From Quadrisphaera sp. RL12-1S (GTDB lineage Bacteria; Actinomycetota; Actinomycetes; Actinomycetales; Quadrisphaeraceae), in the NCBI RefSeq assembly GCF_014270065.1, contig NZ_JACNME010000012.1, positions 62,001 to 126,000 on the forward strand: 64,000 nt of DNA, given 5' to 3'. The notes under the pieces are model-generated. The model was not told where the DNA came from. It did no database searches and worked only from the letters and a program-made list of their open reading frames with translations. Made by a program: the position numbers and the translations under genes. The stretch's first letter is position 1, and each line of letters starts with the position of its first letter. Below, one piece after another: positions 22,888 through 31,733 of this stretch.

Positions 22888-23343
22888 GTGCCTGCAGCAA
22901 CCGACGCCTCCGCCGAGTTCTCGGCGGCGCTCGAGGACCTGCTCAGCTGGGCCCGGCGCCTGGCACCCCCCGGTGACCTGAGCCTGGCCTCCACCACACT
23001 GCTCGCCCGCCTCGCGCGGGACGGCGGCTCGGGCGTCTCGGCCCTGGCCGCCGCCGAGGGCGTCAGCCAGCCGGCGATGAGCCAGATGGTCGCCCGCCTC
23101 GAGCGCGACGGCCTCGTCGCCCGCACGGCGCACCCGCAGGACGGGCGGGCCCTCGTCGTCGTCCTGACCGACGCGGGCCGCGAGCTGGTGGGCGCGCGCC
23201 GCGCAGCCCGCGCCGCGGCGCTGGCCGACCTGCTCGAGACCGCCCCCGACGGCGACGCCGAGGTGCTCCTGGCCGCAACGCCCGCCCTCACGCGCCTGGC
23301 GCGCGCGGCGACCGACCGGCGCGGCGCCCTCGCACTCGCCTGA
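22888..23343 (+). CDS. MarR-family transcriptional regulator
   Basis: A 151-aa winged-helix repressor. The recognition helix region reads VSALAAAEGVSQPAMSQMVARLERDGLVARTAHPQDGRALVVVLTDAG, a classic MarR DNA-binding and wing segment (about residues 45-100). The flanking helices form the dimer interface. MarR proteins release DNA on binding phenolic or lipophilic ligands. It precedes an MFS efflux gene by 44 bp in the same direction, so it very likely represses that pump. The GTG at 22888 has no Shine-Dalgarno; a TACAAA box 6 nt upstream suggests a leaderless mRNA. Confidence 0.88.
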   Translation: MPAATDASAEFSAALEDLLSWARRLAPPGDLSLASTTLLARLARDGGSGVSALAAAEGVSQPAMSQMVARLERDGLVARTAHPQDGRALVVVLTDAGRELVGARRAARAAALADLLETAPDGDAEVLLAATPALTRLARAATDRRGALALA

Positions 23344-23387
23344 CCCACCCCAGAACACCCCCAGAACCCCCGGAAGGACTCGCTCCC

Positions 23388-24683
23388 GTGAGCTCCCACG
23401 CCCCCACGTCGATGCGCGACATGCTCAAGCAGCCGCGCGCCGTCTGGGCCGTCGCCTTCGCCTGCGTCATCTCGTTCATGGGCATCGGCCTGGTCGACCC
23501 GATCCTGCCGGTCATCAAGGACGAGCTCGGCGCCACGCCCGGGCAGGTCTCCCTGCTCTTCACCAGCTACCTCGTGGTCACCGCCGTCGCGATGCTCTTC
23601 GTCGGCGCGGTCTCCAGCCGCATCGGCGCCAAGAAGACCCTCATCGCCGGCCTCGCGGTGATCGTGGTGTTCGCCGGGCTCGCCGGCATGAGCGGCGGCG
23701 TCGACGGCATCGTCGGCTTCCGCGCCGGCTGGGGCCTGGGCAACGCCCTGTTCATCGCCACCTCGCTGGCCGTCATCGTGGCCAGCGCCACCGGCGGCTT
23801 CGCCGGCGCGATCATCCTCTACGAGGCCGCCCTCGGCCTCGGCATCGCCGTGGGTCCGCTGGTCGGCGGCCTGTTGGGTGGCATCTCCTGGCGCGGCCCG
23901 TTCTTCGGCGTCTCGGGTCTCATGCTCATCGCCCTCGTGGCGACGGCGCTGCTCGTGCCGTCCACGCCCAAGCCAGCGCACCCGACGCCGGTCTTCGCCT
24001 CCCTGAAGGCGCTGCGCCACCGCTCGCTGCTGACGATGGCGCTGGCCGCCCTCGCCTACAACTGGGGCTTCTTCACCCTCCTCGGCTACGCGCCGTACCC
24101 GATGGAGCTGGGCGTGCACCAGCTCGGCTGGGTCTTCTTCGGCTGGGGCCTGCTGGTCGCCGCCTTCAGCGTCTGGGTGGCCCCGCGCCTGCAGGCGCGC
24201 TTCGGCACCGCGCCCACCATGTACGCCGTCTTCGCCGGCCTGGCCGTGCTCATGGGCGTCATCGCCGCAGGGGTGGCGCACCCGGCCGTCGTCATCGTGG
24301 CCACCATCGCCACCGGCGCCTTCATCGGCATCAACAACACGCTCATGACGCAGGCCGTCATGCTCGTCTCGCCCGTCGAGCGCCCGGTCGCCTCCTCCGC
24401 CTACGGCTTCCTGCGCTTCATCGGCGGCGGCCTGGCCCCGTTCGTGGCCGGCAAGCTCGCCGCCGCCAGCGGCTTCGGCCTGCCGTTCTGGGTGGGCGCC
24501 GCCTCCTTCCTCGTGGCCATCGCGATCCTCGCGACCGGGCACCGGATGCTCGCCCGCGCCGAGGCGGCGGCCCCCGCCGCCCACGGCGACACCCCCGAGG
24601 AGGAGCTGGCCGTGCCCGAGCCCGCCGGCGAGGGCCTCGACCTCGAGCGCCTGGCTGACGAGGCCCCCGCCGCCCGTCGCTGA
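23388..24683 (+). CDS. MFS drug-efflux transporter (DHA1 type)
   Basis: A 431-aa, 12-helix major facilitator. Helix 1 is VWAVAFACVISFMGIGLVDPILPVI, and the loop 2-3 motif reads GAVSSRIGAKKTLIAGL. The motif C-like LGIAVGPLVGGLLGGISWRGPF in helix 5 marks an antiporter-type exporter. The last 45 residues are an acidic cytoplasmic tail. A GGAAGGA site precedes the GTG at 23388. It follows a MarR regulator in one operon. Its TGA stop is back to back with the stop of the convergent oxidoreductase in a single TGATCA (24681-24686), with no room for a terminator. Confidence 0.87.
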   Translation: MSSHAPTSMRDMLKQPRAVWAVAFACVISFMGIGLVDPILPVIKDELGATPGQVSLLFTSYLVVTAVAMLFVGAVSSRIGAKKTLIAGLAVIVVFAGLAGMSGGVDGIVGFRAGWGLGNALFIATSLAVIVASATGGFAGAIILYEAALGLGIAVGPLVGGLLGGISWRGPFFGVSGLMLIALVATALLVPSTPKPAHPTPVFASLKALRHRSLLTMALAALAYNWGFFTLLGYAPYPMELGVHQLGWVFFGWGLLVAAFSVWVAPRLQARFGTAPTMYAVFAGLAVLMGVIAAGVAHPAVVIVATIATGAFIGINNTLMTQAVMLVSPVERPVASSAYGFLRFIGGGLAPFVAGKLAAASGFGLPFWVGAASFLVAIAILATGHRMLARAEAAAPAAHGDTPEEELAVPEPAGEGLDLERLADEAPAARR

Positions 24684-25502
24684 TCACCGCCTGAGGGCCA
24701 GCACGTCCGCCGCGAGCTCCTCGGGGACGACGAGCTCCCCGATCCCGCACCGCCGCACGAGGCCCGCGATCTGCTCGCGGGCCTCGTGCGCGTCCGCGGG
24801 CAGCGCACCGGCGGCCCCAGCGGCCCGCAGCCCGGCACCGGTGGCGCCGGACCGCGCGACGAAGGCGCTGGTCCGGTCCCCCACGGCGACCAGCTGCCAC
24901 GCCAGCCGCGGTGACCGCTGGCCGCCGCTGGGGCCACCCGCACCGGTGGCGGTTGCGGCGAGCGCCGTGACGTCGTCGCCGGTCGCGTGCGGCGGTGTGG
25001 CCAGGGCGACGACGTCGGCCACCCGGCCCGCCACCGCGAGCGCCTTCGGCCCGGCCGCGGCGACGACGACGGGCGCGTCCGGCACGCCCTCGCGCACCGC
25101 GGAGACGACGGCCTCCAGCTGGGCGAGCCGCTCGGAGGCCCGCGCGGGCCACGGCACGCCCAGCGCGGCGGCGTCGGCGGCCGCGTCCGGGCGACCGGTG
25201 CCGATCCCCAGCTCCGCGCGTCCGTCGGACAGGTGCTGCAGCGCCGCGACCTCGCGGACCACCACCTGCGGGCTGCGCAGCGGTGCCGCGAGCACCCACG
25301 GGCGCAGCCGGATGCGCGTGGTGACGGCCGCGGCCGCTGCGAGCGCCGGCACCACCGACGGCAGCCCGGCGGCGTCGGGCACGAGGAGGGTGTCGACGCC
25401 GGCGGCGTCCCAGGCCACGACCTGCTCGAGCCAGGACCGGGCAGGGCGGCGCGGGTGCGGCGCGGAGACCACCGAGACCGGCAGCCCGAACAGCCCCGTC
25501 AT
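24684..25502 (-). CDS. LLM-class flavin-dependent oxidoreductase (luciferase-like)
   Basis: A 272-aa TIM-barrel protein with a compressed luciferase-like monooxygenase core: WDAAGVDTLLVPD, TTRIRLRPWVLAAPLRSPQVVVREVAALQHLSDGRAELGIGTGRP, then PVVVAAAGPKALAVAGRVADVVAL. Members use reduced FMN or F420, often F420 in actinobacteria; the cofactor here is inferred. It is shorter than the usual 320-350 aa. Its ATG overlaps the stop of the SHOCT gene by 4 bp (ATGA), so the two are translationally coupled behind the two-component system. Confidence 0.8.
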   Translation of the reverse strand: MTGLFGLPVSVVSAPHPRRPARSWLEQVVAWDAAGVDTLLVPDAAGLPSVVPALAAAAAVTTRIRLRPWVLAAPLRSPQVVVREVAALQHLSDGRAELGIGTGRPDAAADAAALGVPWPARASERLAQLEAVVSAVREGVPDAPVVVAAAGPKALAVAGRVADVVALATPPHATGDDVTALAATATGAGGPSGGQRSPRLAWQLVAVGDRTSAFVARSGATGAGLRAAGAAGALPADAHEAREQIAGLVRRCGIGELVVPEELAADVLALRR

Positions 25503-25798
25503 CGCCGGGTGCTCCTCAGCACGGCGAGGCGGGCGCGGTAGCCCTCCTCGTCGACCTCGCCGCGGGCGAACGCCTCGCGCAGCACGTGCTCGGCGCTGCG
25601 GGAGCGGTGGCGCCGGACGGTGACGACGACGGCGCCGATGACGAGCACCCAGAAGAGCAGCGGCACGAGCAGCCAGGGGCCGGGGCCGCCGCCGTGCCAG
25701 GGGCCGTAGCCCCAGCGCGGGTCGGTCGCGGTGCTCGTGAGGGTGCTGGCGACGGTGGTGGAGATCGGGCTGGTCAGGAGTGCGTCCATGCCGTCCAC
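25499..25798 (-). CDS. Small membrane protein with C-terminal SHOCT domain
   Basis: About 99 aa: a short N-terminal region, a Gly/Pro/Trp stretch, one membrane span (PWLLVPLLFWVLVIGAVVVTV) and a C-terminal SHOCT motif AEHVLREAFARGEVDEEGYRARLAVL. SHOCT is a short oligomerisation/membrane-linked motif. I chose the GTG at 25798, preceded by GGAG; the ATG at 25789 is the alternative. It lies 71 bp downstream of the response regulator and overlaps the luciferase-like gene by 4 bp. Function unknown. Confidence 0.78.
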   Translation of the reverse strand: MDGMDALLTSPISTTVASTLTSTATDPRWGYGPWHGGGPGPWLLVPLLFWVLVIGAVVVTVRRHRSRSAEHVLREAFARGEVDEEGYRARLAVLRSTRR

Positions 25799-25869
25799 GG
25801 TGCTCCGCCGACCCCGTCCGCCGCGTCGGCCTGGGTGCGTCACTGCGGCTGCGCCTGGCGGCGTACGGC

Positions 25870-26559
25870 TCAGCCCTGCCAGCCGGGGCGCACCAGCCCG
25901 GTCTCGTAGGCCAGCACCACCAGCTGCGTCCGGTCGCGGGCCCCGAGCTTGGCCAGCACCCGGCCCACGTGGGTGCGGGCGGTGGCGGGGCTCAGCACGA
26001 GCCGCGCGGCGACCTCCTCGTTCGACAGCCCCTCGGCCACCAGCGCCATGACCTCCCGCTCCCGGGCGGTGAGCACGTCCAGCGCTGCGGCGCGCGGGCC
26101 GGCGCCGGTGGGCGGCGCGGCGGAGCGGGCGGCGAACTCCGCCACCAGCCGCCGCGTCGCGCCGGGGCTCAGCAGCGCCTCCCCCGCCGCGGCCACCCGC
26201 ACGGCCCGCACCAGCTCCGCCGGCTCGGTGTGCTTGACCAGGAAGCCCGTGGCGCCCGCGCGCAGCGCGTCGAAGACGTACTCGTCCAGCTCGAAGGTCG
26301 TCAGGACGACGACGCGGACGCCGCCCAGCGCCGGGTCCGCGGTGATGCGCCGCGTCGCCTCGATGCCGTCCAGGCGCGGCATGCGGACGTCCATGAGCAC
26401 GACGTCGGGCCGCAGCTCGCGGGCCAGGGCGAGCGCCTGCTCGCCGTCGTCGGCCTGGCCCACCACCACGATGCCGTCCTGCGCGTCGAGCAGGGCGGCG
26501 AAGCCGGCGCGGACCAGCTGCTGGTCGTCGGCGACGAGCACACGGACCGTCTCGCTCAC
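25870..26559 (-). CDS. NarL/FixJ-family response regulator
   Basis: A 229-aa regulator. The receiver domain holds the acidic pair [10 protein letters not shown] near residue 10, the phospho-acceptor in [14 protein letters not shown], and the switch Thr/Lys in [13 protein letters not shown] and GFLVKHTEP. The C-terminus is a LuxR helix-turn-helix: [48 protein letters not shown]. The GTG at 26559 overlaps the kinase stop by 4 bp. It should be phosphorylated by the kinase encoded upstream, whose frame is broken in this sequence. Confidence 0.9.
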   Translation of the reverse strand: MSETVRVLVADDQQLVRAGFAALLDAQDGIVVVGQADDGEQALALARELRPDVVLMDVRMPRLDGIEATRRITADPALGGVRVVVLTTFELDEYVFDALRAGATGFLVKHTEPAELVRAVRVAAAGEALLSPGATRRLVAEFAARSAAPPTGAGPRAAALDVLTAREREVMALVAEGLSNEEVAARLVLSPATARTHVGRVLAKLGARDRTQLVVLAYETGLVRPGWQG

Positions 26560-27745
26560 AGCGGCAGCACCCCCTCCACGCGCCACCCTCCCCCGGGGCG
26601 CGGGCCGGCGTCGAGGCTGCCACCCAGCGCGCGGGCGCGCTCGCGCATCCCGGGCAGGCCGCTGCCCCGGTGCGCGCGGGCGCGGCAGCGCCCGGTCCGT
26701 CGTCGTCGACGACGACGACGAGCCGGTCGTGCGTGCGGCGCAGCAGCACGCGCGCCGCCGACCCGCCGGCGTGGCGGGCCACGTTGGTCAGCGCCTCCTG
26801 CACGATCCTCGCGGCGGCCAGGTCGACGGCCACCGGCAGGCCCGCGAGCTCCCCCTCGGCCGTGGCGCTGACCTGCAGGCCCGCGGCGCGCGGGCGGGCG
26901 AGGAGGCTGTCGAGGTCGGCGACCGACGGCGCGGGGGCCCGAGGCGGGCGCTCGTCGTCGGGGGCGTCGCCGCGCAGGGAGGCCAACACGCCGTGCACCT
27001 CTACCAGGGCGTCGCGGCTGGCGGCGCGGATCGCGGTGAGCGCCTCGCGGGCCACCTCGGGGCGGCCGTCCATGAGCTCCAGGGCCACCCCGGACTGCAC
27101 GGTGATCATGGAGAGGCTGTGGCCGATGACGTCGTGCAGCTCCCGGGCGACGGCGAGGCGCTCGTCGCTGGCGCGGCGGCGCCGCTCCTGCTCGCGGGCC
27201 AGCGCCTCCTGCTCGGCCTGCCGGCGGCGGTCGGCGGCGGCTGCGCGACGGGCCCGCACCCCCTCGCCGACGGCGACGACGAGCAGCCAGGCCAGCGACC
27301 CGGCCACCGACGACCACGCCGCGGGTGCGAAGTACCAGCTCAGCAGCCAGGTGGCGGCGAGGAGGCCGTAGGCCGTGCCTCGCTGGCCCAGCCCCTCGCG
27401 CCCGAGCGGCGAGCCCGCGACGGCGCTCACGGTCGCCACCGCCACCGACAGCCAGACCGGCCCGGTGACCCCGGTCAGCGCGGCCCACACCAGCAGCGCC
27501 AGACCGGCGACCAGCTGCGCGACGTGGGGCCACCGGCGGCGCAGGAGCAGCGATGCCGGTCCGGCGAGCAGCAGCGGCAGGTGGGCCGGGAAGGGGCTGA
27601 GGTCCAGCTGGAGCGCGAAGGACATCGCGCGCGTGCCGGCCACCTGCACCACCGCCGTCGCGAGCGCCGGCGCCGCGAGCCGCAGGCGGGCGCGGCGCTG
27701 CGCGGCGCGGTCGGCCGCCCGGTCGGGCGGCGGCGCAGGGGTCAC
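26556..27745 (-). pseudogene. Two-component sensor histidine kinase (HisKA_3), frameshifted near 26675
   Basis: From GTG 27745 the frame encodes several membrane helices, the HisKA_3 phosphorylation site ERLAVARELHDVIGHSLSMITVQ, the N box [13 protein letters not shown] and the G1 box VVDDDGPG. It then goes out of frame. The G2 box [16 protein letters not shown] and the terminal WRVEGVLPL lie in another frame that ends at 26556, overlapping the response-regulator start by 4 bp. One missing base between about 26664 and 26680 (a GCGCGC/GGGG stretch) would restore a kinase of about 396 aa. Left uncorrected, the first frame runs on through the regulator region into the SHOCT gene. It may be a sequencing error or a recent inactivation. 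Confidence 0.85.
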
Positions 27746-27751
27746 CGCTCG

Positions 27752-27757
27752 ACGCTA
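27752..27757 (-). promoter_or_regulatory. Minus-10 box TAGCGT of the leaderless kinase operon
   Basis: On the minus strand TAGCGT is followed by CGAGCG (6 nt) and GTG 27745. Confidence 0.55.
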
Positions 27758-27886
27758 GCCAGCGCGGGCGGTCGCCGTCGTCGTCCTGGGAGCGCAGCCG
27801 CCCGTACGCCGCGCTGCGTACCCATCCCCCTCGTGGCGTCTCAGCACTGGCGGCGCGGCGGCCACGACCCGGCGACCGTCCGTGAC

Positions 27887-27892
27887 TAGCGT
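27887..27892 (+). promoter_or_regulatory. Minus-10 box TAGCGT for the YdjM-like gene
   Basis: TAGCGT would start transcription near 27900. That excludes the early GTG at 27893 and supports the GTG at 27947, which has a GGGGAGG site 8 nt upstream. Confidence 0.5.
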
Positions 27893-27946
27893 GTGACGCC
27901 GGGTGGCCTGTGGTCACCCGGCGGAGCGATCGGGGAGGCGAGACGG

Positions 27947-28720
27947 GTGCTGGGTCACTCGCACGCGATGTCAGGGCTGGCCGCCGGTGCGGCGATGCTG
28001 CCGTTCGCCGGGCAGGTCGGGGTCAGCGGACCCGTCGAGCAGGTCGCCTGGGTGGCGGCCTGGGGCGGCTTCGCGATGCTGCCCGACCTCGACCAGGGCG
28101 GCATCCACTGGCGCGGGGTCATGCCCAGCTCCACCGGCTCCACGGTGGCCCGCATGTGGGGGCCGATCACCACCACCCTCGCGAAGGTGGTCGGCAAGAT
28201 CGCGGGGGGCCACCGCCAGGGCACCCACGACATCCTGCTCGCACCCGCGATCTTCGGGCTGCTCACGGTGCTGGCCGCGCAGAACCCCTGGGCGTCGATG
28301 GCGGTGATCGCGCTCGGCATCGGGCTGGCGCTGCAGGCGCTGCACGTGGTCATCCCCGGCAAGGTCGAGCAGACGGTCATCGGCAACCTCGTCATCTCCG
28401 CGGCGGGCGCCTACTGGGTCACCCACACCGCCGACCACGCGCTGCCGTGGCTGCCGTACGCGGTGGCCGGCGGCGTGGTCGTCCACATCCTCGGCGACTG
28501 GCTCACCGTGGGCGGCGTGCCCGTGCCCCTGACCTGGGTGGGCGGGCACTCCGCGCGCCTGAGCGCCAGCCTGTTCAAGACCGGCGCCAAGCCGGAGCAC
28601 GTGCTGGCCACGATGTTCGGCATCGCCGCGATCGTGCTGGTCATCGTGTTCTCGCCGCTGCAGGGCTACGTCGCGCCCGTGATCCAGCCCGTGCTCACCA
28701 GCGCGCAGACCTCCCCGTAG
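27947..28720 (+). CDS. YdjM-like membrane-bound metal-dependent hydrolase (DUF457)
   Basis: A 257-aa membrane protein with several hydrophobic helices. Its putative metal ligands match the YdjM/DUF457 pattern: GHSHAMSGLAAGAAMLP at the N-terminus, FAMLPDLDQGGIHWRG, GHRQGTHDILLAP and HILGDWLTVGGVP. His and Asp in these loops would bind the metal. E. coli YdjM is LexA-regulated, and some members act on membrane lipids; the substrate here is unknown. The start is fixed by GGGGAGG and the upstream promoter. A strong terminator follows at once. Confidence 0.82.
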   Translation: MLGHSHAMSGLAAGAAMLPFAGQVGVSGPVEQVAWVAAWGGFAMLPDLDQGGIHWRGVMPSSTGSTVARMWGPITTTLAKVVGKIAGGHRQGTHDILLAPAIFGLLTVLAAQNPWASMAVIALGIGLALQALHVVIPGKVEQTVIGNLVISAAGAYWVTHTADHALPWLPYAVAGGVVVHILGDWLTVGGVPVPLTWVGGHSARLSASLFKTGAKPEHVLATMFGIAAIVLVIVFSPLQGYVAPVIQPVLTSAQTSP

Positions 28721-28731
28721 GACGACGACGA

Positions 28732-28774
28732 CGAGGGCCCCGCCCCGGTCGCACCGACCGGAGCGGGGCCCTCG
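28732..28774. terminator. Strong bidirectional terminator
   Basis: CGAGGGCCCCGC and GCGGGGCCCTCG pair (12 bp), with an inner CGGTC/GACCG stem, followed by TTC. It lies between the convergent YdjM-like and DEAD-box genes and serves both. Confidence 0.85.
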
Positions 28775-28793
28775 TTCGTGGGCGGGCGGGCGG

Positions 28794-30593
28794 TCAGTAG
28801 CGCTCGGGGCGCACGCGCACCTTGCGGCCGCGGATGAGCCCGCTCTGCAGCCCGGTCACCACGTCGTCGACGGCCCCGGAGGGCACCTCGACGAGGCTGT
28901 AGCGCTCGTGCACCTCGATGGCGCCGACCTCGCCGCCGTCCAGCCGGGTCTCGCCGGTGACGGCGCCGACCAGGTCCTGCGGGCGCACCCCGGCCTGGCG
29001 GCCCAGGCCCACCCACACGCGGGAGACCTCCCCGCCGATGCGCGGCTTGCGCGGACCGCCCGCGCCGCCCGCCGGCCGGCCGGAGGGCGCGCGCCGCCCC
29101 TCGCCGCGGGCTCCGCCCACCGGGCGGGCCCCCCGCTCGGCGCCGGCGCGCGGGCCGGAGCGCAGCGGGCGGCCGGAGGAGGCGTCGGGGACGTCGGGCT
29201 CGTCGGCCCGCTCGCCGCGGGCCTGCGCCAGCAGCACCAGGGCGGCGGCCAGCACCTCGCCGGGGTCGCGCTCGGCGGTGAGCTTGGCGGCCAGCTCGCG
29301 GGCGGCGCCGTCGACGTCGGCGGCCTCCAGCGCCGCGGCCGTCCGCTCGGCGCGCCGCCCCCGCAGCACCTCCGCCGTCGGCACCGGCAGCACGGCGATG
29401 GACCCGCGCGAGGCGCGCTCCAGCCCGGAGATGTACCGCGCCTCGCGGGGCTCGGCGATGGTGATGGCCACCCCGGAGCGGCCGCCGCGGCCCACGCGGC
29501 CGATGCGGTGCACGTACGCCTCGGAGGAGGCCGGCACGTCGTAGTTGATGACGTGGGTGAGCTGCTCGACGTCCAGGCCGCGGGCCGCGACGTCGGTGGC
29601 CACCAGCAGCTGCGCCACGCCGGCGCGCAGCCGGCCCATGACGCGGTCGCGCTGGTCCTGGCTCATGCCGCCGTGCAGGGCCTCGGCGCGCATGCCGCGG
29701 CCGTTGAGGGACTCGGTGAGCTCGTCGACCTCGCCGCGGCTGCGGCAGAAGATGATCGCGGCGGTGGGCGCCTCCACGTCGAGCACGCGGCGCAGCGCCG
29801 GCAGCTTCCACGCGCGCTGCACCACGTGAGCGCGCTGCTCCACCAGGGGCGCGCCGCCCTCGGGCACCTCGCGCTGCAGCACCACGCGCACCGGGTCGGT
29901 CTGGTGGGTGCGGGCGATCCGCTCGATGCGCCCGGCCATCGTGGCGCTGAAGAGCACCGTCTGCCGCTCGCGCGGAGCACGCTCGAGGATGCCCTCGATG
30001 TCCTCCTGGAAGCCGGCGTCGAGCATCTCGTCGGCCTCGTCGAGCACCACGGTCTGCACGCCGGACAGGTCCAGGCTGCCGCGGGAGAGGTGGTCGAGCA
30101 CGCGGCCGGGGGTGCCCACCACCACGTCCACGCCGCGCTGCAGCTCGCGCAGCTGCCCGCCGATGGGGGCGCCGCCGTACACGGCGAGCACCCGCACGCC
30201 CAGCCCGGTGCCGTAGGACTCGGTGGCCGAGGCGACCTGCAGCGCCAGCTCGCGCGTGGGGGCCAGCACCAGCGCCGACGGCCCCTTCCCGGCGGGGGCG
30301 CCGGAGCGGCTGGCGTCGGCGAGGCGCTGCAGCAGCGGCAGGGCGAACGCCGCCGTCTTGCCGGTGCCCGTGGCGGCCTGGCCCAGCAGGTCCCGGCCGG
30401 CCAGCAGGTGCGGCACGGCCTCGGCCTGCACCGGGGTCGGCTCCTCGTAGCCGAGGTCGTTCAGCGCCGCCAGCAGCTCCGGACCGAGCCCGAGGTCGGC
30501 GAACCTCGTCGAGGTGGAGGAGGACGACGACGACGACGAGGACGACGGCTCAGAGGGGGCGGACTGGTCAGGCGCGGAGCTCACGTGCCCCAT
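28794..30593 (-). CDS. DEAD-box ATP-dependent RNA helicase (DeaD/CsdA type)
   Basis: A 599-aa helicase. Q motif and FADLGLGPELLAALNDLGYEEPTPVQAEA, motif I ATGTGKTA, Ia PTRELALQ, motif II VLDEADEML, motif III FSATM, motifs V-VI ATDVAARGLD and HRIGRVGRGGRSG are all intact. A basic, Gly/Arg-rich linker follows. The C-terminus (RVWVGLGRQAGVRPQDLVGAVTGE...VHERYSLVEVPSGAVDDVV) is a DbpA-type RNA-binding domain. The N-terminus has a poly-Ser tract coded by a TCG/TCC run. Such helicases act in ribosome assembly, RNA decay and cold growth. The 5' leader contains a large hairpin at 30682-30745. Confidence 0.92.
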   Translation of the reverse strand: MGHVSSAPDQSAPSEPSSSSSSSSSSTSTRFADLGLGPELLAALNDLGYEEPTPVQAEAVPHLLAGRDLLGQAATGTGKTAAFALPLLQRLADASRSGAPAGKGPSALVLAPTRELALQVASATESYGTGLGVRVLAVYGGAPIGGQLRELQRGVDVVVGTPGRVLDHLSRGSLDLSGVQTVVLDEADEMLDAGFQEDIEGILERAPRERQTVLFSATMAGRIERIARTHQTDPVRVVLQREVPEGGAPLVEQRAHVVQRAWKLPALRRVLDVEAPTAAIIFCRSRGEVDELTESLNGRGMRAEALHGGMSQDQRDRVMGRLRAGVAQLLVATDVAARGLDVEQLTHVINYDVPASSEAYVHRIGRVGRGGRSGVAITIAEPREARYISGLERASRGSIAVLPVPTAEVLRGRRAERTAAALEAADVDGAARELAAKLTAERDPGEVLAAALVLLAQARGERADEPDVPDASSGRPLRSGPRAGAERGARPVGGARGEGRRAPSGRPAGGAGGPRKPRIGGEVSRVWVGLGRQAGVRPQDLVGAVTGETRLDGGEVGAIEVHERYSLVEVPSGAVDDVVTGLQSGLIRGRKVRVRPERY

Positions 30594-30681
30594 GGTCTCG
30601 CAGATCAGCGCCCCCGCGTGACGCCCGGTCCCCGGGGACGCAGGGGGCGTGCTCGAGGGGTGGTGGGGTGGTGGTCAGACA

Positions 30682-30745
30682 CCTCGGAGGATGCGCCCCT
30701 TCAGCGTGAGCAGACGACTACCCGCAAGGGGCCGATCCTCCGAGG
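30682..30745 (-). promoter_or_regulatory. Large stem-loop in the leader of the DEAD-box helicase gene
   Basis: Arms of 20 nt at 30682-30701 and 30726-30745 match with only two adjacent mismatches, around a 24-nt loop. On the minus strand it lies 89 nt upstream of the helicase ATG, in the 233-bp gap after the GGDEF-like gene. There is no U-tract. An autoregulatory RNA element for the helicase is inferred; a terminator for the upstream gene is the alternative. Confidence 0.5.
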
Positions 30746-30826
30746 CACCGACAGGACCGCCACGGACCGCCCCTGACCGCCGCAGAGCTCCGGCGTCCAG
30801 CCTGCTGAGGAGGTCCTCATCAACTC

Positions 30827-31693
30827 TCACGGCGTGGGCAGCGTCCCGCGCTCCATGGCCCGCTCCACCACGGCGAGCATCTCCGCGGCGGTCAGGGGGC
30901 CTCCGGCGTCGGCGTCGTCGGGCTCGTCGGCGCCGGGGTGGACGAGCGCGCCCACCACCGCGCGCAGCGGGTACAGCCCGTCGGCGGTGGCCGCCGGCTC
31001 GCGCAGGGCGTCGCGCACCGAGGCGACCACCCGGGTCACCGCGTCCTCCCCCGAGGGCAGCGGCAGGTCGGGCAGCAGCGCCACGAAGCGCCCCGCCCCG
31101 CAGTGCGCCAGGACGTCGCTGCGGCGCAGGTGGCCGCGCACCCGCGAGGCCACCACGCCCAGCACGGCGCCGCCGAGGTCGCCCTCGCCGACCGTGCAGA
31201 ACAGCAGGGCGGTGGTGGTGCCGGGGCGCTGGTGCTCCAGCGCCCGCTCGAGGGATCCCAGCAGCTCGGCGCGGTGCGGCAGGGACGCGGTCGGCTCCGG
31301 CCGCTCCACCGCGGGCCCGGCGGCCGTCGTCGTCGTGGGCTCCTCACCCGAGGGCGGGACTGACGGTGCTGACGGCGCGGACGGTGAGGGGAAGGACGGG
31401 GCCGCGGCCTCGCCGAGGGGTGCGGCGGGCAGGCCGGCGGCGGCGGCGCGCAGCAGCGCCGCGACGTCCCCGCGGACCACGGAGGCGTGCGGTGCCACGC
31501 GGGCCACGTCCACGGCCAGCGGGGCGGCCAGGAGCCGCAGCGCGGCGTGGGCGCGGGCGTCCGGGGTGTGCAGCTCCAGGCGCGGGGCGTGGTCGACGAG
31601 CTCAGGGGTGCAGGCGCAGTGGCGGGCGCCGTCGTGGTGGCAGGTCACTCCCGCCCATCGGCAGCACCGCGCGGGTCCTCCAGCGCCGGACAT
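30827..31693 (-). CDS. Degenerate GGDEF-like domain protein
   Basis: About 288 aa. The C-terminal 160 residues follow the GGDEF layout: LPHRAELLGSLERALEHQRPGTTTALLFCTVGEGDLGG, LRRSDVLAHCGAGRFVALLPDLP, then AEMLAVVERAMERG. The signature GGDEF has become GAGRF and the I-site is absent, so diguanylate cyclase activity is unlikely. The N-terminus has a Cys/His cluster (CHHDGARHCAC) that could bind metal, joined by a Pro/Ser-rich linker. The start is uncertain; ATG 31693 and an internal GTG at 31648 are both possible. A role as a c-di-GMP effector or scaffold is speculative. Confidence 0.6.
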   Translation of the reverse strand: MSGAGGPARCCRWAGVTCHHDGARHCACTPELVDHAPRLELHTPDARAHAALRLLAAPLAVDVARVAPHASVVRGDVAALLRAAAAGLPAAPLGEAAAPSFPSPSAPSAPSVPPSGEEPTTTTAAGPAVERPEPTASLPHRAELLGSLERALEHQRPGTTTALLFCTVGEGDLGGAVLGVVASRVRGHLRRSDVLAHCGAGRFVALLPDLPLPSGEDAVTRVVASVRDALREPAATADGLYPLRAVVGALVHPGADEPDDADAGGPLTAAEMLAVVERAMERGTLPTP

Positions 31694-31733
31694 GCAGCCG
31701 GGCCGCGGTTCACCTCACCGGGTGCCTGCCGCC

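Noticed and set aside
25499-27745. One 748-codon minus-strand frame joining the kinase N-terminus to the SHOCT protein
   Set aside because: The middle part is the out-of-frame translation of the response regulator region; it arises from the kinase frameshift and is not a fusion protein.
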